Part shown: one piece after another, positions 11,064-24,800 of the stretch | Position numbering within the stretch: position 1 is the stretch's first letter | Layout of the letters: each line of letters begins with the position of its first letter | Assembly (NCBI RefSeq): GCF_963259705.1 | Contig: NC_081846.1 | Coordinates: 96,236,641-96,300,640, forward strand | Length of the DNA: 64,000 bases | Origin: Myotis daubentonii | Lineage: Eukaryota > Chordata > Mammalia > Chiroptera > Vespertilionidae | Reading direction: 5' to 3' | Translations under genes and position numbers: made by a program | Notes under the pieces: model-generated | The model's input: the letters and a program-made list of their open reading frames with translations, nothing else | Database searches by the model: none | Told to the model about the DNA's origin: nothing

Positions 11064-14000
11064 GTATTCAATCACGGAGGTTTCCAGTGGAAAGGTGTGA
11101 AATGAAGAAAATACTTGGAATATTTACAACTCCGGGTACTTCCGGTGGCGTTTTCACGGGACTGTGCTTTCAAATACTAAGTGTTCATGCTTACAGAGCT
11201 CAGAATTGGTGTCTGAAGCCTTGGAATGACGAGAATAGTGTTTATGTTTACAATTAAGGAGGATTGGCTTTGGCGTTTTTTTGTGGGAATCAGTTAAAAT
11301 GGTGACGATTCCGGTAAATACTTCTAAGCAAACTGTCTAATTTTGGTAAAACTGTTAAAATACACAATGATAGTATCCAAAAATGATTAAGAACGTGTAA
11401 GAAACATCTCAAGTACACGTAAATAGATTCTTACTACATTTACTGTTGTATTCAATCACGGAGGTTTCCAGTGGAAAGCTGTGAAATGACGCAAATACTG
11501 GTAATATTTACAACTCCGGGTGCTTCCGGTGGCTTTTCACGGGACTGTGCTTTCAAATACTAAGTGTTCATGCTTACAGAGCTCAGAATTGGTGTCTGAA
11601 GCCTTGGAATGACGAGAATAGTGTTTATGTTTACAATTAAGGAGGATTGGCTTTGGCGTTTTTTTGTGGGAATCAGTTAAAATGGTGACGATTCCGGTAA
11701 ATACTTCTAAGCAAACTGTCTAATTTTGGTAAAACTGTTAAAATACACAATGATAGTATCCAAAAATGATTAAGAACGTGTAAGAAACATCTGAAGTACA
11801 CGTAAATAGATTCTTAGTACATTTACTGTTGTATTCAATCACGAAGGTTTCCAGTGGAAAGCTGTGAAATGCCGAATATACTGGTAATATTTACAACTCC
11901 GGGTACTTCCGGTGGCGTTTTCACGGGACTGTGCTTTCAAATACTAAGTGTTCATGCTTACAGAGCTCAGAATTGGTGTCTAAAGCCTTGGAATGATGAG
12001 AATAGTGTTTCTGTTTACAATTAAGGAGGACTGGCTTTGGCGTTTTTTTGTGTGAATCCGTTAAAATGGTGACGATTCCGGTAAATACTTCTAAGCAAAC
12101 TGTCTAATTTTGGTAAAACTGTTAAAATACACATTGGTAGTACCAAAAATAATTAAGAACGTGTACCAAACACCTCAAGTACACGTAAAAAGATTCTTAC
12201 TACATTTACTGTCGTATTCACTCACGGAGGTTTCAAGTGGAAAGCTGTGAAATGACGCAAATACTGGTAGTATTTACAACTCCGGGTGCTTCCGGTGGCG
12301 TTTTCACGGGACTGTGCTTTCAAATACTAAGTGTTCATGCTTACAGAGCTCAGAATTGGTGTCTGAAGCCTTGGAATGACGAGAATAGTGTTTATGTTTA
12401 CAATTAAGGAGGATTGGCTTTGGCGTTTTTTTGTGGGAATCAGTTAAAATGGTGACGATTCCGGTAAATACTTCTAAGCAAACTGTCTAATTTTGGTAAA
12501 ACTGTTAAAATACACAATGATAGTACCCAAAAATGATTAAGAACGTGTAAGAAACACCTCAAGTACACGTAAATAGATTCTTACTACATTTACTGTTGTA
12601 TTCAATCACGGAGGTTTCCAGTGGAAAGCTGTGAAATGACGAAAATACTGGTAATATTTACAACTCTGGGTACTTCCAGTGGCGTTTTCACGGGACTGTG
12701 CTTTCAAATACTAAGTGTTCATGCTTACAGAGCTCAGAATTGGTGTCTGAAGCCTTGGAATGACGAGAATAGTTTTTATGTTTACAATTAAGCAGGATTG
12801 GCTTTGGCGTTTTTTTGTGTGAATCAGTTAAAATGGTGACGATTCCGGTAAATACTTCTAAGCAAACTGTCTAATTTTGGTAAAACTGTTAAAATACACC
12901 ATGATATTTCCCAGAAATGATTAAGAACGTGTAAGAAACACCTCAAGTACACGTAAATAGATTCTTCGTTCATTTACCGTCGTATTCAATCACGGAGGTT
13001 TCCAGTGGAAAGGTGTGAAATGAAGAAAATACTTGGAATATTTACAACTCCGGGTACTTCCGGTGGCGTTTTCACGGGACTGTGCTTTCAAATACTAAGT
13101 GTTCATGCTTACAGAGCTCAGAATTGGTGTCTGAAGCCTTGGAATGACGAGAATAGTGTTTATGTTTACAATTAAAGAGGATTGGCTTTGGCGTTTTTTT
13201 GTGGGAATCAGTTAAAATGGTGACGATTCCGGTAAATACTTCTAAGCAAACTGTCTAATTTTGGTAAAACTGTTAAAATACACAATGATAGTATCCAAAA
13301 ATGATTAAGAACGTGTAAGAAACATCTGAAGTACACGTAAATAGATTCTTACTAATTTACTGTTGTATTCAATCACGAAGGTTTCCAGTGGAAAGCTGTG
13401 AAATGACGAATATACTGGTAATATTTACAACTCCGGGTACTTCCGGTGGCGTTTTCACGGGACTGTGCTTTCAAATACTAAGTGTTCATGCTTACAGAGC
13501 TCAGAATTGGTGTCTAAAGCCTTGGAATGACGCGAATAGTGCTTTTGTTTACAATTAAGGAGGACTGGCTTTGGCGTTTTTTTGTGTGAATCCGTTAAAA
13601 TGGTGATGATTCCGGTAAATACTTCTAAGCAAACTGTCTAATTTCTGTAAAACTGTTAAAATACACAATGATAGTTCCCAGAAATGATTAAGAACGTGTA
13701 ATAAACACCGCAAGTGCACGTAAAAAGATTCTTACTACATTTACTGTCGTATTCAATCACGGAGGTTTCCAGTGGAAAGGTGTGAAATGAAGAAAATACT
13801 TGGAATATTTACAACTCCGGGTACTTCCGGTGGCGTTTTCACGGGACTGTGCTTTCAAATACTAAGTGTTCATGCTTACAGAGCTCAGAATTGGTGTCTG
13901 AAGCCTTGGAATGACGAGAATAGTGTTTATGTTTACAATTAAGGAGGATTGGCTTTGGCGTTTTTTTGTGTGAATCAGTTAAAATGGGGACGATTCCGGT

Positions 14001-14985
14001 AAATACTTCTAAGCAAACTGTCTAATTTCTGTAAAACTGTTAAAATACACAATGATAGTACCCAAAAATGATTAAGAACGTGTAATAAACCTCGCAAGTA
14101 CACGTAAAAAGATTCTTACTACATTTACTGTCGTATTCAATCACATAGGTTTCCAGTGGAAAGCTGTGAAATGACGAAAATACTGGTAATATTTACAACT
14201 CTGGGTACTTCCAGTGGCGTTTTCACGGGACTGTGCTTTCAAATACTAAGTGTTCATGCTTACAGAGCTCAGAATTGGTGTCTGAAGCCTTGGAATGACG
14301 AGAATAGTGTTTATATTTACAATTAAGGAGGATTGGCTTTGGCGTTTTTTTGTGTGAATCAGTTAAAATGGGGACGATTCCGGTAAATACTTCTAAGCAA
14401 ACTGTCTAATTTTGGTAAAACTGTTAAAATACACCATGATATTTCCCAGAAATGATTAAGAACGTGTAAGAAACACATCAAGTACACGTAAATAGATTCT
14501 TCGTTCATTTACCGTCGTATTCAATCACGGAGGTTTCCAGTGGAAAGGTGTGAAATGAAGAAAATACTTGGAATATTTACAACTCCGGGTACTTCCGGTG
14601 GCGTTTTCACGGGACTGTGCTTTCAAATACTAAGTGTTCATGCTTACAGAGCTCAGAATTGGTGTCTGAAGCCTTGGAATGACGAGAATAGTGTTTATGT
14701 TTACAATTAAGGAGGATTGGCTTTGGCGTTTTTTTGTGGGAATCAGTTAAAATGGTGACGATTCCGGTAAATACTTCTAAGCAAACTGTCTAATTTTGGT
14801 AAAACTGTTAAAATACACAATGATAGTATCCAAAAATGATTAAGAACGTGTAAGAAACATCTCAAGTACACGTAAATAGATTCTTACTACATTTACTGTT
14901 GTATTCAATCACGGAGGTTTCCAGTGGAAAGCTGTGAAATGACGCAAATACTGGTAATATTTACAACTCCGGGTGCTTCCGGTGG
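6430..14985. repeat. Long duplication, copy 1 (offset 12283)
   Basis: About 8.5 kb here is collinear with 18713-27268 at an offset of 12283 bp (32 monomers minus 5 bp). Checked anchors are ACCGTCCTAT at 7218 and 19501, the same marker at 9138 and 21421, ACCGTCGTAT at 11058 and 23341, GGCTTTTCAC at 11531 and 23814, and ACTAATTTAC at 13351 and 25634. Left break: AAACAG against AAAAAG near 6430. Right break: GGCGTTTTC against GGCTTTTC near 14986. Confidence 0.85.
11058..14510. repeat. 9-mer higher-order repeat unit A (3453 bp)
   Basis: Nine monomers run from one ACCGTCGTAT marker to the next (11058 to 14511). The length is 9 x 384 minus 3, explained by two small deletions present in every unit: GGCTTTTCAC (1 bp, 11531) and ACTAATTTAC (2 bp, 13351). 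Unit A shares GTTTATATTTAC (about 14310) and ACACATCAAG (14473) with unit C but not with unit B, and has a private ATAGTACCCAA near 14055. Confidence 0.88.
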
Positions 14986-17900
14986 CGTTTTCACGGGACT
15001 GTGCTTTCAAATACTAAGTGTTCATGCTTACAGAGCTCAGAATTGGTGTCTGAAGCCTTGGAATGACGAGAATAGTGTTTATGTTTACAATTAAGGAGGA
15101 TTGGCTTTGGCGTTTTTTTGTGGGAATCAGTTAAAATGGTGACGATTCCGGTAAATACTTCTAAGCAAACTGTCGAATTTTGGAAAAACTGTTAAAATAC
15201 ACAATGATAGTACCCAAAAATGATTAAGAACGTGTAAGAAACACCTCAATTACACGTAAATAGATTCTTACTACATTTACTGTCGTATTCACTCACGGAG
15301 GTTTCCAGTGGAAAGCTGTGTAATGACGAATATACTGGTAATATTTACAACTCCGGGTACTTCCGGTGGCGTTTTCACGGGACTGTTCTTTCAAATACTA
15401 AGTGTTCATGCTTACAGAGCTCAGAATTGGTGTCTAAACCCTTGGAATGACGCGAATAGTGCTTTTGTTTACAATTAAGGAGGACTGGCTTTGGCGTTTT
15501 TTTGTGTGAATCCGTTAAAATGGTGACGATTCCGGTAAATACTTCTAAGCAAACTGTCTAATTTTGGTAAAACTGTTAAAATACACATTGGTAGTACCAA
15601 AAATAATTAAGAACGTGTACCAAACACCTCAAGTACATGTAAATAGATTCTTACTACATTTACTGTCGTATTCACTCACGGAGGTTTCCAGTGGAAAGCT
15701 GTGAAATGACGCAAATACTGGTAATATTTACAACTCCGGGTGCTTCCGGTGGCGATTTCACGGGACTGTGCTTTCAAATACTAAGTGTTCATGCTTACAG
15801 AGCTCAGAATTGGTGTCTGAAGCCTTGGAATGACGAGAATAGTGTTTATGTTTACAATTAAGGAGGATTGGCTTTGGCGTTTTTTTGTGGGAATCAGTTA
15901 AAATGGTGACGATTCCGGTAAATACTTCTAAGCAAACTGTCTAATTTTGGTAAAACTGTTAAAATACACAATGATAGTATCCAAAAATGATTAAGAACGT
16001 GTAAGAAACATCTGAAGTACACGTAAATAGATTCTTACTACATTTACTGTTGTATTCAATCACGAAGGTTTCCAGTGGAAAGCTGTGAAATGACGAATAT
16101 ACTGGTAATATTTACAACTCCGGGTACTTCCGGTGGCGTTTTCACGGGACTGTGCTTTCAAATACTAAGTGTTCATGCTTACAGAGCTCAGAATTGGTGT
16201 CTAAAGCCTTGGAATGACGCGAATAGTGCTTTTGTTTACAATTAAGGAGGACTGGCTTTGGCGTTTTTTTGTGTGAATCCGTTAAAATGGTGATGATTCC
16301 GGTAAATACTTCTAAGCAAACTGTCTAATTTCTGTAAAACTGTTAAAATACACAATGATAGTTCCCAGAAATGATTAAGAACGTGTAATAAACACCGCAA
16401 GTGCACGTAAAAAGATTCTTACTACATTTACTGTCGTATTCAATCACGGAGGTTTCCAGTGGAAAGGTGTGAAATGAAGAAAATACTTGGAATATTTACA
16501 ACTCCGGGTACTTCCGGTGGCGTTTTCACGGGACTGTGCTTTCAAATACTAAGTGTTCATACTTACAGAGCTCAGATTTGGTGTCTAAACCGTTGGAATG
16601 ATGAGAATAGTGTTTCTGTTTACAATTAAGGAGGATTGGCTTTGGCGTTTTTTTGTGGGAATCAGTTAAAATGGTGACGATTCCGGTAAATACTTCTAAG
16701 CAAACTGTCTAATTTTGGTAAAACTGTTAAAATACACAATGATAGTATCCAAAAATGATTAAGAACGTGTAAGAAACATCTCAAGTACACGTAAATAGAT
16801 CCTTACTACATTTACTGTTGTATTCAATCACGGAGGTTTCCAGTGGAAAGCTGTGAAATGACGCAAATACTGGTAATATTTACAACTCCGGGTGCTTCCG
16901 GTGGCGTTTTCACGGGACTGTGCTTTCAAATACTAAGTGTTCATGCTTACAGAGCTCAGAATTGGTGTCTGAAGCCTTGGAATGACGAGAATAGTGTTTA
17001 TGTTTACAATTAAGGAGGATTGGCTTTGGCGTTTTTTTGTGGGAATCAGTTAAAATGGTGACGATTCCGGTAAATACTTCTAAGCAAACTGTCTAATTTT
17101 GGAAAAACTGTTAAAATACACAATGATAGTACCCAAAAATGATTAAGAACGTGTAAGAAACACCTCAATTACACGTAAATAGATTCTTCCTACATTTACT
17201 GTCGTATTCACTCACGGAGGTTTCCAGTGGAAAGCTGTGTAATGACGCAAATACTGGTAATATTTACAACTCCGGGTGCTTCCGGTGGCGTTTTCACGGG
17301 ACTGTGCTTTCAAATACTAAGTGTTCATGCTTACAGAGCTCAGAATTGGTGTCTGAAGCCTTGGAATGACGAGAATAGTGTTTATGTTTACAATTAAGGA
17401 GGATTGGCTTTGGCGTTTTTTTGTGGGAATCAGTTAAAATGGTGACGATTCCGGTAAATACTTCTAAGCAAACTGTCGAATTTTGGAAAAACTGTTAAAA
17501 TACACAATGATAGTACCCAAAAATGATTAAGAACGTGTAAGAAACACCTCAATTACACGTAAATAGATTCTTACTACATTTACTGTCGTATTCACTCACG
17601 GAGGTTTCCAGTGGAAAGCTGTGTAATGACGAATATACTGGTAATATTTACAACTCCGGGTACTTCCGGTGGCGTTTTCACGGGACTGTTCTTTCAAATA
17701 CTAAGTGTTCATGCTTACAGAGCTCAGAATTGGTGTCTAAACCCTTGGAATGACGCGAATAGTGCTTTTGTTTACAATTAAGGAGGACTGGCTTTGGCGT
17801 TTTTTTGTGTGAATCCGTTAAAATGGTGACGATTCCGGTAAATACTTCTAAGCAAACTGTCTAATTTTGGTAAAACTGTTAAAATACACATTGGTAGTAC

Positions 17901-18863
17901 CAAAAATAATTAAGAACGTGTACCAAACACCTCAAGTACATGTAAATAGATTCTTACTACATTTACTGTCGTATTCACTCACGGAGGTTTCCAGTGGAAA
18001 GCTGTGAAATGACGCAAATACTGGTAATATTTACAACTCCGGGTGCTTCCGGTGGCGATTTCACGGGACTGTGCTTTCAAATACTAAGTGTTCATGCTTA
18101 CAGAGCTCAGAATTGGTGTCTGAAGCCTTGGAATGACGAGAATAGTGTTTATGTTTACAATTAAGGAGGATTGGCTTTGGCGTTTTTTTGTGGGAATCAG
18201 TTAAAATGGTGACGATTCCGGTAAATACTTCTAAGCAAACTGTCTAATTTTGGTAAAACTGTTAAAATACACAATGATAGTATCCAAAAATGATTAAGAA
18301 CGTGTAAGAAACATCTGAAGTACACGTAAATAGATTCTTACTACATTTACTGTTGTATTCAATCACGAAGGTTTCCAGTGGAAAGCTGTGAAATGACGAA
18401 TATACTGGTAATATTTACAACTCCGGGTACTTCCGGTGGCGTTTTCACGGGACTGTGCTTTCAAATACTAAGTGTTCATGCTTACAGAGCTCAGAATTGG
18501 TGTCTAAAGCCTTGGAATGACGCGAATAGTGCTTTTGTTTACAATTAAGGAGGACTGGCTTTGGCGTTTTTTTGTGTGAATCCGTTAAAATGGTGATGAT
18601 TCCGGTAAATACTTCTAAGCAAACTGTCTAATTTCTGTAAAACTGTTAAAATACACAATGATAGTTCCCAGAAATGATTAAGAACGTGTAATAAACACCG
18701 CAAGTGCACGTAAAAAGATTCTTACTACATTTACTGTCGTATTCAATCACGGAGGTTTCCAGTGGAAAGGTGTGAAATGAAGAAAATACTTGGAATATTT
18801 ACAACTCCGGGTACTTCCGGTGGCGTTTTCACGGGACTGTGCTTTCAAATACTAAGTGTTCAT
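14940..18863. repeat. 6-mer higher-order repeat, 2303-bp period (first run)
   Basis: Bases 14940-16560 recur at 17243-18863, an offset of 2303 bp (six monomers minus 1). Shared rare states are GTCGAATTTTGGAAAAAC, GACTGTTCTTTC, ATTGGTAGTACC with AAGTACATGTAAATAG, and GGCGATTTCACGGG. Left break: GTGAAATG against GTGTAATG. Right break: CATACTTAC against CATGCTTAC. Confidence 0.83.
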
Positions 18864-21800
18864 GCTTACAGAGCTCAGATTTGGTGTCTAAACCCTTGGA
18901 ATGATGAGAATAGTGTTTCTGTTTACAATTAAGGAGGACTGGCTTTGGCGTTTTTTTGTGTGAATCCGTTAAAATGGTGACGATTCCGGTAAATACTTCT
19001 AAGCAAACTGTCTAATTTCTGTAAAACTGTTAAAATACACAATGATAGTTCCCAGAAATGATTAAGAACGTGTAATAAACCTCGCAAGTACACGTAAAAA
19101 GATTCTTACTACATTTACTGTCGTATTCAATCACATAGGTTTCCAGTGGAAAGCTGTGAAATGACGAAAATACTGGTAATATTTACAACTCTGGGTACTT
19201 CCAGTGGCGTTTTCACGGGACTGTGCTTTCAAATACTAAGTGTTCATGCTTACAGAGCTCAGAATTGGTGTCTGAAGCCTTGGAATGACGAGAATAGTGT
19301 TTATGTTTACAATTAAGGAGGATTGGCTTTGGCGTTTTTTTGTGTGAATCAGTTAAAATGGGGACGATTCCGGTAAATACTTCTAAGCAAACTGTCTAAT
19401 TTTGGTAAAACTGTTAAAATACACCATGATATTTCCCAGAAATGATTAAGAACGTGTAAGAAACACCTCAAGTACACGTAAATAGATTCTTCGTTCATTT
19501 ACCGTCCTATTCAATCACGGAGGTTTCCAGTGGAAAGGTGTGAAATGACGAAAATACTGGTAATATTTACAACTCTGGGTACTTCCAGTGGCGTTTTCAC
19601 GGGACTGTGCTTTCAAATACTAAGTGTTCATGCTTACAGAGCTCAGAATTGGTGTCTGAAGCCTTGGAATGACGAGAATAGTTTTTATGTTTACAATTAA
19701 GCAGGATTGGCTTTGGCGTTTTTTTGTGTGAATCAGTTAAAATGGTGACGATTCCGGTAAATACTTCTAAGCAAACTGTCTAATTTTGGTAAAACTGTTA
19801 AAATACACCATGATATTTCCCAGAAATGATTAAGAACGTGTAAGAAACACCTCAAGTACACGTAAATAGATTCTTCGTTCATTTACCGTCGTATTCAATC
19901 ACGGAGGTTTCCAGTGGAAAGGTGTGAAATGAAGAAAATACTTGGAATATTTACAACTCCGGGTACTTCCGGTGGCGTTTTCACGGGACTGTGCTTTCAA
20001 ATACTAAGTGTTCATGCTTACAGAGCTCAGAATTGGTGTCTGAAGCCTTGGAATGACGAGAATAGTGTTTATGTTTACAATTAAAGAGGATTGGCTTTGG
20101 CGTTTTTTTGTGGGAATCAGTTAAAATGGTGACGATTCCGGTAAATACTTCTAAGCAAACTGTCTAATTTTGGTAAAACTGTTAAAATACACAATGATAG
20201 TATCCAAAAATGATTAAGAACGTGTAAGAAACATCTGAAGTACACGTAAATAGATTCTTACTACATTTACTGTTGTATTCAATCACGAAGGTTTCCAGTG
20301 GAAAGCTGTGAAATGACGAATATACTGGTAATATTTACAACTCCGGGTACTTCCGGTGGCGTTTTCACGGGACTGTGCTTTCAAATACTAAGTGTTCATG
20401 CTTACAGAGCTCAGAATTGGTGTCTAAAGCCTTGGAGTGACGCGAATAGTGCTTTTGTTTACAATTAAGGAGGACTGGCTTTGGCGTTTTTTTGTGTGAA
20501 TCCGTTAAAATGGTGATGATTCCGGTAAATACTTCTAAGCAAACTGTCTAATTTCTGTAAAACTGTTAAAATACACAATGATAGTTCCCAGAAATGATTA
20601 AGAACGTGTAATAAACACCGCAAGTGCACGTAAACAGATTCTTACTACATTTACTGTCGTATTCAATCACGGAGGTTTCCAGTGGAAAGGTGTGAAATGA
20701 AGAAAATACTTGGAATATTTACAACTCCGGGTACTTCCGGTGGCGTTTTCACGGGACTGTGCTTTCAAATACTAAGTGTTCATGCTTACAGAGCTCAGAT
20801 TTGGTGTCTAAACCCTTGGAATGATGAGAATAGTGTTTCTGTTTACAATTAAGGAGGACTGGCTTTGGCGTTTTTTTGTGTGAATCCGTTAAAATGGTGA
20901 CGATTCCGGTAAATACTTCTAAGCAAACTGTCTAATTTCTGTAAAACTGTTAAAATACACAATGATAGTTCCCAGAAATGATTAAGAACGTGTAATAAAC
21001 CTCGCAAGTACACGTAAAAAGATTCTTACTACATTTACTGTCGTATTCAATCACATAGGTTTCCAGTGGAAAGCTGTGAAATGACGAAAATACTGGTAAT
21101 ATTTACAACTCTGGGTACTTCCAGTGGCGTTTTCACGGGACTGTGCTTTCAAATACTAAGTGTTCATGCTTACAGAGCTCAGAATTGGTGTCTGAAGCCT
21201 TGGAATGACGAGAATAGTGTTTATGTTTACAATTAAGGAGGATTGGCTTTGGCGTTTTTTTGTGTGAATCAGTTAAAATGGGGACGATTCCGGTAAATAC
21301 TTCTAAGCAAACTGTCTAATTTTGGTAAAACTGTTAAAATACACCATGATATTTCCCAGAAATGATTAAGAACGTGTAAGAAACACCTCAAGTACACGTA
21401 AATAGATTCTTCGTTCATTTACCGTCCTATTCAATCACGGAGGTTTCCAGTGGAAAGGTGTGAAATGACGAAAATACTGGTAATATTTACAACTCTGGGT
21501 ACTTCCAGTGGCGTTTTCACGGGACTGTGCTTTCAAATACTAAGTGTTCATGCTTACAGAGCTCAGAATTGGTGTCTGAAGCCTTGGAATGACGAGAATA
21601 GTTTTTATGTTTACAATTAAGCAGGATTGGCTTTGGCGTTTTTTTGTGTGAATCAGTTAAAATGGTGACGATTCCGGTAAATACTTCTAAGCAAACTGTC
21701 TAATTTTGGTAAAACTGTTAAAATACACCATGATATTTCCCAGAAATGATTAAGAACGTGTAAGAAACACCTCAAGTACACGTAAATAGATTCTTCGTTC

Positions 21801-24800
21801 ATTTACCGTCGTATTCAATCACGGAGGTTTCCAGTGGAAAGGTGTGAAATGAAGAAAATACTTGGAATATTTACAACTCCGGGTACTTCCGGTGGCGTTT
21901 TCACGGGACTGTGCTTTCAAATACTAAGTGTTCATGCTTACAGAGCTCAGAATTGGTGTCTGAAGCCTTGGAATGACGAGAATAGTGTTTATGTTTACAA
22001 TTAAAGAGGATTGGCTTTGGCGTTTTTTTGTGGGAATCAGTTAAAATGGTGACGATTCCGGTAAATACTTCTAAGCAAACTGTCTAATTTTGGTAAAACT
22101 GTTAAAATACACAATGATAGTATCCAAAAATGATTAAGAACGTGTAAGAAACATCTGAAGTACACGTAAATAGATTCTTACTACATTTACTGTTGTATTC
22201 AATCACGAAGGTTTCCAGTGGAAAGCTGTGAAATGACGAATATACTGGTAATATTTACAACTCCGGGTACTTCCGGTGGCGTTTTCACGGGACTGTGCTT
22301 TCAAATACTAAGTGTTCATGCTTACAGAGCTCAGAATTGGTGTCTAAAGCCTTGGAGTGACGCGAATAGTGCTTTTGTTTACAATTAAGGAGGACTGGCT
22401 TTGGCGTTTTTTTGTGTGAATCCGTTAAAATGGTGATGATTCCGGTAAATACTTCTAAGCAAACTGTCTAATTTCTGTAAAACTGTTAAAATACACAATG
22501 ATAGTTCCCAGAAATGATTAAGAACGTGTAATAAACACCGCAAGTGCACGTAAACAGATTCTTACTACATTTACTGTCGTATTCAATCACGGAGGTTTCC
22601 AGTGGAAAGGTGTGAAATGAAGAAAATACTTGGAATATTTACAACTCCGGGTACTTCCGGTGGCGTTTTCACGGGACTGTGCTTTCAAATACTAAGTGTT
22701 CATGCTTACAGAGCTCAGATTTGGTGTCTAAACCCTTGGAATGATGAGAATAGTGTTTCTGTTTACAATTAAGGAGGACTGGCTTTGGCGTTTTTTTGTG
22801 TGAATCCGTTAAAATGGTGACGATTCCGGTAAATACTTCTAAGCAAACTGTCTAATTTCTGTAAAACTGTTAAAATACACAATGATAGTTCCCAGAAATG
22901 ATTAAGAACGTGTAATAAACCTCGCAAGTACACGTAAAAAGATTCTTACTACATTTACTGTCGTATTCAATCACATAGGTTTCCAGTGGAAAGCTGTGAA
23001 ATGACGAAAATACTGGTAATATTTACAACTCTGGGTACTTCCAGTGGCGTTTTCACGGGACTGTGCTTTCAAATACTAAGTGTTCATGCTTACAGAGCTC
23101 AGAATTGGTGTCTGAAGCCTTGGAATGACGAGAATAGTGTTTATGTTTACAATTAAGGAGGATTGGCTTTGGCGTTTTTTTGTGTGAATCAGTTAAAATG
23201 GGGACGATTCCGGTAAATACTTCTAAGCAAACTGTCTAATTTTGGTAAAACTGTTAAAATACACCATGATATTTCCCAGAAATGATTAAGAACGTGTAAG
23301 AAACACCTCAAGTACACGTAAATAGATTCTTCGTTCATTTACCGTCGTATTCAATCACGGAGGTTTCCAGTGGAAAGGTGTGAAATGAAGAAAATACTTG
23401 GAATATTTACAACTCCGGGTACTTCCGGTGGCGTTTTCACGGGACTGTGCTTTCAAATACTAAGTGTTCATGCTTACAGAGCTCAGAATTGGTGTCTGAA
23501 GCCTTGGAATGACGAGAATAGTGTTTATGTTTACAATTAAGGAGGATTGGCTTTGGCGTTTTTTTGTGGGAATCAGTTAAAATGGTGACGATTCCGGTAA
23601 ATACTTCTAAGCAAACTGTCTAATTTTGGTAAAACTGTTAAAATACACAATGATAGTATCCAAAAATGATTAAGAACGTGTAAGAAACATCTCAAGTACA
23701 CGTAAATAGATTCTTACTACATTTACTGTTGTATTCAATCACGGAGGTTTCCAGTGGAAAGCTGTGAAATGACGCAAATACTGGTAATATTTACAACTCC
23801 GGGTGCTTCCGGTGGCTTTTCACGGGACTGTGCTTTCAAATACTAAGTGTTCATGCTTACAGAGCTCAGAATTGGTGTCTGAAGCCTTGGAATGACGAGA
23901 ATAGTGTTTATGTTTACAATTAAGGAGGATTGGCTTTGGCGTTTTTTTGTGGGAATCAGTTAAAATGGTGACGATTCCGGTAAATACTTCTAAGCAAACT
24001 GTCTAATTTTGGTAAAACTGTTAAAATACACAATGATAGTATCCAAAAATGATTAAGAACGTGTAAGAAACATCTGAAGTACACGTAAATAGATTCTTAG
24101 TACATTTACTGTTGTATTCAATCACGAAGGTTTCCAGTGGAAAGCTGTGAAATGCCGAATATACTGGTAATATTTACAACTCCGGGTACTTCCGGTGGCG
24201 TTTTCACGGGACTGTGCTTTCAAATACTAAGTGTTCATGCTTACAGAGCTCAGAATTGGTGTCTAAAGCCTTGGAATGATGAGAATAGTGTTTCTGTTTA
24301 CAATTAAGGAGGACTGGCTTTGGCGTTTTTTTGTGTGAATCCGTTAAAATGGTGACGATTCCGGTAAATACTTCTAAGCAAACTGTCTAATTTTGGTAAA
24401 ACTGTTAAAATACACATTGGTAGTACCAAAAATAATTAAGAACGTGTACCAAACACCTCAAGTACACGTAAAAAGATTCTTACTACATTTACTGTCGTAT
24501 TCACTCACGGAGGTTTCAAGTGGAAAGCTGTGAAATGACGCAAATACTGGTAGTATTTACAACTCCGGGTGCTTCCGGTGGCGTTTTCACGGGACTGTGC
24601 TTTCAAATACTAAGTGTTCATGCTTACAGAGCTCAGAATTGGTGTCTGAAGCCTTGGAATGACGAGAATAGTGTTTATGTTTACAATTAAGGAGGATTGG
24701 CTTTGGCGTTTTTTTGTGGGAATCAGTTAAAATGGTGACGATTCCGGTAAATACTTCTAAGCAAACTGTCTAATTTTGGTAAAACTGTTAAAATACACAA

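Larger units (their letters stand above)
11058..18863. repeat. Long duplication, copy 1 (offset 15736)
   Basis: About 7.8 kb is collinear with 26794-34599 at 15736 bp (41 monomers minus 8). Rare shared states are ACTAATTTAC (13351/29087), ACACATCA (14473/30209), ACTTACAGAG with AAACCGTTGG (16561/32297) and GATCCTTACT (16801/32537). It ends near 18864, where this copy has CATGCTTAC and the other has CATACTTAC. It overlaps the 12283-bp duplication, so 11058-14985 has counterparts at two places. Confidence 0.85.
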